Part shown: piece after piece, positions 58,135 to 64,000 of the stretch | How the letters are laid out: each line of letters begins with the position of its first letter | Position numbering within the stretch: position 1 is the first letter of the stretch | Source: Liquidambar formosana | Taxonomy: Eukaryota; Streptophyta; Magnoliopsida; Saxifragales; Altingiaceae | NCBI GenBank assembly: GCA_039720395.1 | Contig: CM077822.1 | Coordinates: 16,199,043-16,263,042, forward strand | Length of the DNA stretch: 64,000 bases | Direction: 5' to 3' | Notes under the pieces: model-generated | What the model was told of the DNA's origin: nothing | What the model saw: the letters and a program-made list of their open reading frames with translations, nothing else | Databases searched by the model: none | Program-made: the position numbers and the translations under genes

Positions 58135-59881
58135 GGGGATTTTGGCCACAAGTCCAAATTATAGGACTTATGTGGGCATAAGTCCACTGAAAATTCTTGT
58201 GCAACCTTAGGTCCACCAAACAATCTTTAAGACCAAAATACCCTCCTGTGCACTATATTCACACTTTCAGAAAAATATTGTTCTCTCTTTCTCCCTCTCC
58301 CTCTCTTTCTCTTTCTTTCTGCAATTTTTTTTCTTTCACTCCATCAGAACTTGTGACGTTAAAAACCATGCTGGTTGATGACACAAGTGCTCAGCAAAGA
58401 AACCTCCATTTTTAAACTGAATCAAGTCGATTAGATCTACAGATCTGTTACTGGAGAGATAGAGACATCCAGATCCAATACTATGCAAGATTTGTTTTTG
58501 CTGCAATACTATGCAAGATTTGTTGATTCCAAGGCATAACATGCTGTTTTTAGATGTAACTGAACAAAAAAACCAAGCCATGTGATTACATGGATGAGAA
58601 AGCTTCCATTGTTGCTTATTCTATTTGGCGATAAGAACCCATTTTGTTCCCAGGTTGTGTTGCATCTTCGACTTTGCCTAAGACAAATTTTTCTAGCCTT
58701 AGTCACTGGCTTCTTGTTCCCTATGTCATGACTTAGAACCATTAATTTTTGCATGAGATTTAGTGGTGACTTACTCCGATAAAGTTTCTGCACCAGATCT
58801 GGTAGTGAAACCTCTAGTTTTTGCACCAACTCCCCCAACCCCTGCTCCAGCTTCTCCGACACCTCCTCTAGTGGTGAAATCATCAATTTCTACACGAGAT
58901 CTTGTGGTAAAACCACTATATTTTGCACCAGCTCTGCCAACCCCTATTCCTGTTTCTCCAATGCCTTCTCCAGTGGCTTCAACACCTATTCTATTAAACT
59001 CATGTGTGAAAATAACAATTAATCTTAAGTTTATCTTTAAACATTTACATGTAACTGTTTTAGAAAACATTATTTTTTGTAACAGTTACATTTAAAACCA
59101 ATTATACACACATAAGTTCATAAACTAAATTACATTCAGTATTTATTCTACACAAATCTGTAAACAGTTACATCAAAAAATAATTACATATAAGTATATA
59201 GTATAAAAAGTTACATATAATTTTTTTACATTCACCATTTCTTTTGCACAAATCTGTAAATAGTTACATGAATAGATTTCATTGTGTGAGTAATTTGTGG
59301 AAGTATGGGTGTTTCATATCAATTCCTCCCTAATTTTCTTTTCTTTAGTCATGAATTTTGAAACAGTTACATGCAATTGTTTAAAAACAATTACATGTAA
59401 TGGTTTTAGAAAACATTATCTTTTGGCAAATCTACAAAATCTTTTGCTACTAATACCAAATTAATTGTTTTATTTAGAATTATCAGTTAAATATACTCAA
59501 AAAACAATAATTTAAATTTAAACTCTATTAAAAATGATTTAATTTCAATTTTTGTTAAACAGTTACATTGAATACAATGTAACTGTTTTTTTTTTATATA
59601 CATAATTTCATATCTAACATGGATCTTGTTTCAAAGGTCTCAATGAATAGATTTCAAAAATATAAATTTTATTGAAAACCGATATATAAAATAAAAGTTA
59701 TGCTATTTTAAAGTTTGAAAACAAAAAATAACAACTTAAAGGTATAATTGACTTTATGCACCTAAGACTCTCATAAAAAAACTACCGTTTCATTTAAAAG
59801 GGAACTTATAGCTGCATAAGATTTAGCCTTGGACTTATACCTTTATAAGTTCTAAAAAGTGGACTTTTCACTAATTTTCCC
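58135..59881. mobile_element. MULE-like transposon in the DUF4091-like gene (1,747 bp)
   Basis: Flanked by the perfect 9-bp duplication TAATTAAAA (58126-58134 and 59882-59890), the length made by Mutator-like transposases. The ends are divergent terminal inverted repeats of about 75 bp sharing AAGTCCA, AACTTAT/GACTTAT and TATAAGTCCA/CATAAGTCCA. There is no transposase. Inside are a P/V/A-rich ORF (58763-59095) that encodes two similar DLVVKPLVFAPTPPTP-type repeats, and eight GTTACAT motifs between 59045 and 59590. Non-autonomous. Confidence 0.85.
59045..59590. repeat. cluster of AACAGTTACAT motifs in the MULE
   Basis: GTTACAT occurs six times on the plus strand (near 59085, 59166, 59209, 59262, 59363, 59564) and twice inverted (near 59049 and 59577). 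Several are arranged as inverted pairs around short loops. Possible subterminal transposase-binding sites; this is inferred. Confidence 0.75.
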
Positions 59882-59890
59882 TAATTAAAA

Positions 59891-60735
59891 TAACATTTAA
59901 ACTCTTTTTTTAGAAGAAAACTACAATTCAATCCCTATTACCTCTTTTTTTAAGAAAAGCTTATTGCATGTTGATGGTTGGTGACTTAAGTCTCTTTTTT
60001 AAGGTTAGTAGTTACACTCCTACACAAACCCCAGCCCAACCAATCAGGTTTTGTTTTTACTGGAAACATAATAATATGATTAGAAGTTACACTCTTTGCA
60101 AATACATATGAAACTGCATATTTGGGGCATTCTTTCAAATGAACATATATGTAACTATGTATGTATAAATGTATATAATTATTAACTACACGCAAATATA
60201 TAATATATCTATTTTGCAAAATAAAAATACATCTAAAACACATATATGCATACACAAAAACTCCTGACTCTTAAAATTTGCAAATACTTGACAAGAACAG
60301 TAGCTCATTTTCATAACTTATCAACATAAATTTTATTTTTCTGTAGATGTCATCATTCAGAAAAATGACCTGGCAGTTGAACCATGACCAAGTGAACCAA
60401 CATCTGACCAGGTAACAAGTGGTGTGAGATTTTAACGACTCTTGAATTCAATGTTGACATATGTGATACTATATATATCAATGTAAATTATACTATTATC
60501 CAGGTGTACTAAAATTTAACATATTCATGTAACGCAATATAGTAAAAAATATATATTTTACGTTATTATATTAACATGGAATTTTTATGGGTAGATTAAA
60601 CAATATCAGAAAGCGATTACTAAACAATACAATCAAACGAATTAGAGTCATTGACAAATTATCAAGTAAAAATCAGCTCATGAGTCTGCTAAACAGAGCC
60701 TAAGATTCAAAATAATTTTTTATTTCCAGTCATAC
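59891..60735. other. A/T-rich DNA in the gap of the DUF4091-like gene
   Basis: Searched for the missing central exons on the minus strand and none was seen. The stretch holds TATATATA and TACATATA runs and short ORFs without family resemblance. Confidence 0.5.
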
Positions 60736-60792
60736 TGGCCTGGGGGTTGTGCATTAGGAACATCTATGGAAACCCAAATTGCTGTTGTCTCT
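60736..60792 (-). CDS. DUF4091-like exon (WVSIDVPNAQPPG)
   Basis: Acceptor TTGCTGCAG, donor GTATGA; 57 bp, one base plus 18 codons plus two bases. Follows 60907-61017 in phase. Confidence 0.83.
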
Positions 60793-60906
60793 CTGCAGCA
60801 ATAAAACAATCTCAATTATAAGCAATCAAAAGAAGTTATCCAGTGTAATTTACAACACCAAAACACTAAAACATATAAAAAATAAAACAAACGAGGTAGA
60901 CAGTAC

Positions 60907-61017
60907 CCTGGAAGGAGGCTTATTTGAGTGACTGGAAGATAAAGGGGTACAAGAGCATCTGGGACACCCAAGATGGGCACCACACGCCGCAATGTCAATG
61001 ACTGTCCAACAACCACT
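60907..61017 (-). CDS. DUF4091-like exon (VVPILGVPDALVP)
   Basis: Acceptor GGCTGTGTACAG, donor GTACTG; 111 bp encoding VVVGQSLTLRRVVPILGVPD and ending TQISLLPG. Phases agree with both neighbours. Confidence 0.83.
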
Positions 61018-61102
61018 CTGTACACAGCCGATATCAGCAAAACTATGAGCTCTAAGAATAAATCCTAAAGCAGAACCAGGAACAAAGTGCCTTCAAACTT
61101 AC

Positions 61103-61239
61103 CTATCACCGGATGTGGAGCATAAGTCACTACACTGAACCTGTACAACTCCGGCAATACCAGGACCACCCCAAGAAACTTTTGGACGTACAGCAATTTG
61201 AACACTTTCTCTCTCATTTCTTCCCGCCAGAAGAGTTAT
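61103..61239 (-). CDS. DUF4091-like exon (VQIAVRPKVSWGG)
   Basis: Acceptor CTCCTTAAAG, donor GTAAGT; 137 bp encoding ITLLAGRNERESVQIAVRPK to SDLCSTSGD plus two bases. First exon of this gene visible here; the upstream exon with the start codon was not found. Confidence 0.83.
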
Positions 61240-61630
61240 CTTTAAGGAGAGGGGGAAAAAAATATATATTAGACACCAGAATGGTACCGCAACTCAAAAA
61301 CAGAAGGAAATAAATTCCCCCAGGAAACAACGGATCCCGATTTTTAAAATAATAAAATAAATTGCCAATTCATTTTTGACACAGCGAGCTGTTGCAGGGC
61401 TTATGAGGATTTAAGAAATATACCCTGTTAGTTATTCAGTAGGCTTAGTAGTTTATTTCTTTAATATGATGACAATGATATAATATAATTATAATTGATA
61501 TGTTTTATTAATTCTGTTTTCCTGCGTGGCTGTATGTTGTATGTAGGTTTTAAGAATTTGCTACATTGGCAATTTAGAGTCCACGCCTAGGATATTGTGT
61601 TCTTGACCTAACTGTTCTTTACTTCAACAG

Positions 61631-62008
61631 ATAAGAATGGCCATTGAGAATGCAACGAAAATGGAAGAAACTGCAAGGAGATGGCTTTCTATGATGGCAA
61701 GGGACTGCAACCGTTTTTGTAAAATCATGGTTAGTTTCTCTTGTAATTTTGAAAGAATAAGAAAACAAACAAGGCCTTTTTGTGGCATAACTTGAAGCGA
61801 TGAGACTATGTAATTGATCTATGCTTCGTGGCATTGTTCTGATTACACTTGCGATGATGAATGGCAGAGATTGACTGAGAAGGGTACTACTGATTCTGGA
61901 AATACAACCCACAAGGAGAGAAAGAAGATTACTTTTGCTGATGAAGCTGGTGGAAAGCTCTGCCATGTCAAGTTTTTCGAGGATGGCATGGCATCCACTG
62001 GAGCCTAA
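61631..62008 (+). CDS. last two exons of an unrecognised plant gene
   Basis: Exon 61631-61729 (acceptor ACTTCAACAG, donor GTTAGT) encodes IRMAIENATKMEETARRWLS and MMARDCNRFCKIM. Exon 61868-62008 (acceptor GAATGGCAG) encodes RLTEKGTTDSGNTTHKERKK, then ITFADEAGGKLCHVKFFED and TAA at 62006-62008. Both are exact codon multiples and splice in phase. The look is that of a conserved soluble C-terminus; KKITFAD resembles a protein phosphatase 1 docking (RVxF-type) motif, but that is only a pattern match. Upstream exons should lie to the left, where the minus-strand DUF4091-like exons sit, and none was recognised, so this may be a duplicated 3' fragment. An AATAAA signal follows at 62015. Confidence 0.6.
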
Positions 62009-62306
62009 TTGTTAATAAATGGAATTTTGGCTAAATGATTCTGAAAGAGTCCTGTTGTACATTACATTCTTGGTGATTAGATGACAATTTGATGCTTAAA
62101 CATTGAAGAGGTGAAACTGCTGGAAAGGGTTGTGGAGGCTTCTCTGACATCTATTGTAGTCTAGAGTCGGCCACAATCGTTGGCCTTGCCTCTCTCCATC
62201 CTACAGGAAACAAAAGAAAAAGAAAGCTGAGATGATTGGGGCTGACTTTGGTGTTGTAATGTTCGATTATTCCTGTTCAAGGACTACTGTTTCTTTCTTA
62301 TTTTTA

Positions 62307-63673
62307 GGGTAAATTGCAAAAGAAAAAACCCTGCATTGTTACCCCTTATGCAGGATACCCCTCTAAAAAAAAACTTAACAAAAAACTCCCCATATTGTCT
62401 AGGGTTGAAAAAACCCCCTTTCTATTCACAATCCGTTAGCAAAATTAACAGCCAAACGTGACTAGCACGTGACGAATAAAATTTGATTTTATGACTATAA
62501 TACCCTCAGCACTCGGAAAATATGAAAATACCCTCCCCAAAGTCAATGGAAAGACGCAAATGCCTTCACCTTCATCCTCTTCTTTTAAGATCTGAAATGC
62601 AACAGGTTTAGGGGTGGATATCAGATCTGGTATCACTCTCCGGCCCTCTCTCCCCTTCATCGGTCTTCTTCTCCGGCAACGACTGTAACACCATAGGTGC
62701 AACAGATCTCAAAAGAAATACAAGAGGAGGATGGTGAATAACCGAAACCAAGAAGAAAAAAAAAAAAAAAAAGGAGATCCATCTTTGATAAGGGGAAAAA
62801 AAACCATCCAGATCTACTGCATGTACCTATTAGAGAAATAAACAAAACCAAAAAAAAAAAGAAGAAAAAGAAGAAAGAGAAAAGACAGCCATGGCCAGCA
62901 ACCGCCGTGGCAACAGAAACTTCCCCGCCAGAGAAGACAACTGATGGGGGAGAGTGCTTGGGCTTTCCCGAGGTGGAACTACAACCTTTGAATCCCATTT
63001 GTAGGGGTTTATCATCATTTGAAATCCTCGGCTCCAGCTTTCTTCTTGGCCGGAGCTTTCTCTTCCTTCCCAAATCCCAGACCTCCATTTTTTCCAACGA
63101 AGAAGGTTTTTTCCCAAACCTCCATTTTTTAATAGAGAAGTTGCCGGTGGTGTTGCAGTCATTGCTGAGGATTTCTCAAACCTCCATCCTCCTTTTGTTT
63201 TTCTTTTTCTTTTGAGATCTGGTGCACCCATGGTGTTGCAGTCATTGCCGGAAAAGATGACCGATGTAGGAGAGAGAGGGCTGGAGAAAACGCTGCCTTC
63301 AATGACAATTAATGATATACACGTGGCTGCCAAGTGGCAATACATGATCGGAAAAAATTTTTGAAGTCGTATATAGTCAGAAATTCTTTTATTGGCTCGT
63401 ATATTGATGGAAAAAACTCGAAGGAAACAAGGTTTTGTTTAACCCTTAAGTCGGGGGTATAAGGGTAATTGCATAAATAATTTTTTAAAACCATTTAAAA
63501 ATATCAAAACCTATTATTTTATTAATTTTCCGTACAAAGGCATAACGGTCATTTCATCTCGCCGTTAACGCCGTACCCCTAGCACAATATGGGAGGTTTT
63601 TTGTTGAGTTTTTTTTTAGAGAGGTATCCTGCACAAGGGGTAACAATACAGGGGGATTTTTTGCAATTTACCC
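62307..63673. mobile_element. MULE-like transposon with perfect 9-bp TSD (1,367 bp)
   Basis: The ends GGGTAAATTGCAAAA and its inverse TTTTGCAATTTACCC are extended terminal inverted repeats of at least 100 bp (TTGTTACCCCTT, GCAGGATACC, AACAAAAAAC, CATATTGT, CTAGGG). The perfect 9-bp duplication TTATTTTTA lies at 62298-62306 and 63674-63682. There is no transposase; the interior is low-complexity and purine/pyrimidine-skewed with only spurious ORFs, so it is non-autonomous. The right end is a close match to the remnant at 26744. Confidence 0.92.
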
Positions 63674-63682
63674 TTATTTTTA

Positions 63683-64000
63683 TCTCCATTGATTTTGCAT
63701 TGTGTTTCCTCTGAGTAATTCTTAAAGATAAATCATCTTTTTCTATGACTACTACGACACTGAATAATCACTTCAAATGAAACTATTTGACAACAATGGC
63801 TTTTGAGCTAAATGGCAAGTCCTTTGGTGGTCTTGATCTCAACTCATCTTATCATTTGGCAGAACAAACAAAAAAAAAAAAAAAAAAAAAGAGGAAGACA
63901 TGACTCTCTCTCCTCAGCTCCTTCAGATTCCGAGAAAGTTGCCCTCTCCATGCCATTTCTATCTCCTCTGTGACTGCCTCTGTCTTTCTCTCCTCTCGCC
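63683..64000. other. DNA to the window end; possible gene start
   Basis: An A22 tract lies at 63868-63890. An ATG at 63900 opens a frame with no stop to the window edge (MTLSPQLLQIPRKLPSPCHF), Ser/Leu/Pro-rich like an organelle targeting peptide. This is too short to call a gene. Confidence 0.3.

Larger units (their letters stand above)
54215..61239 (-). pseudogene. DUF4091 / GH123-catalytic-like gene, central exons missing
   Basis: Eight minus-strand exons with GT/AG sites: 61103-61239, 60907-61017, 60736-60792, 57619-57712, 56543-56615, 55058-55231, 54830-54952 and 54215-54379. They carry VQIAVRPKVSWGGPG, VVPILGVPDALVPLYLPV, WVSIDVPNAQPPG, GPSDAPLAPTAFEAFVKVPK, EWWTYVCMGPSDPHPNWHLG, GTGFLYWGANCYEK, GLPPGDGVLFYPGE and GPERYTLEHMPIDVMRGEI. 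This fits the plant DUF4091 (Pfam GH123 catalytic-like) family; the substrate is unknown. Exon 60736-60792 ends two bases into a codon while 57619-57712 starts with two completing bases, so they cannot join in frame: central exons are missing. TAG at 54368-54370 interrupts the last exon. The first exon lies outside or was lost. Probably a decayed paralogue. Confidence 0.82.

Noticed and set aside
58763..59095. Proline/valine-rich 110-codon ORF as a host gene
   Set aside because: It lies wholly inside a MULE-like element, has no splice context and is made of two tandem repeat units.
62657..63345. Minus-strand ORFs inside the 62307 MULE as captured genes
   Set aside because: Low-complexity K/R/F runs from purine and pyrimidine tracts; no domain seen, though gene capture cannot be excluded without a search.

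Overview
The window is nuclear DNA from a flowering plant, most likely a woody eudicot. It has intron-split host genes with GT/AG junctions, kilobase-scale introns, plant L1-type LINEs, Ty3/gypsy elements of the Athila and Tat lineages, TRIMs, MULE-like transposons and long A/T tracts. No bacterial-type genes, CRISPR array, rRNA or tRNA gene was seen. I cannot name the species.

Layout. (1) 1-12970, plus strand: the 3' half of a class-3 lipase gene resembling Arabidopsis HIL1 (At4g13550). Six exons are present; its first exons lie left of the window. Its introns carry two iMet-primed TRIMs, a 5'-truncated LINE (4846-10232, perfect 15-bp target duplication), a reverse-oriented TRIM and a 79-bp retroposon stub. 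(2) 13825-22317, minus strand: a second, near full-length LINE with a C-terminal RNase H, flanked by a perfect 15-bp duplication and split by a 2.5-kb solo LTR. (3) 23395-27331: a Tat-like LTR and a MULE remnant cut by the next element. (4) 27332 to about 51230: a decayed minus-strand Tat-lineage Ty3/gypsy element. Between its integrase and its 3' LTR it carries two intron-containing genes in antisense: a plant-mobile-domain (PMD) gene and a DUF7745-like gene. A 2.25-kb solo LTR sits inside a PMD exon, and a complete, very young 12-kb Athila element (37916-49908, indistinguishable LTRs, TSD GCAAC) sits inside the Tat integrase. (5) 51231-54214: an LTR fragment, a foldback MITE and unassigned DNA. 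(6) 54215-61239, minus strand: exons of a DUF4091/GH123-catalytic-like gene that lacks its central exons and has a stop in its last exon. A 1.75-kb MULE-like element (9-bp TSD) lies in the gap. (7) 61631-62008, plus strand: the last two exons of an unrecognised host gene. (8) 62307-63673: another MULE-like element with a perfect 9-bp TSD.

How it works together. Most of the window is a nested record of transposition. Datable order: the LINE-2 solo LTR is younger than LINE 2; Tat is younger than the MULE remnant it abuts; the PMD solo LTR and the Athila are younger than Tat; the Athila is the most recent. The most unusual content is antisense coding: PMD plus DUF7745 in the Tat element, and a separate 187-codon coiled-coil ORF in the Athila element. 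These genes have TATA-like boxes of their own or splice sites in the direction opposite to the retroelement transcript. The Tat element also carries a 52-bp dimeric tandem array and a recurrent ACGTACGT-type palindrome found at seven sites.
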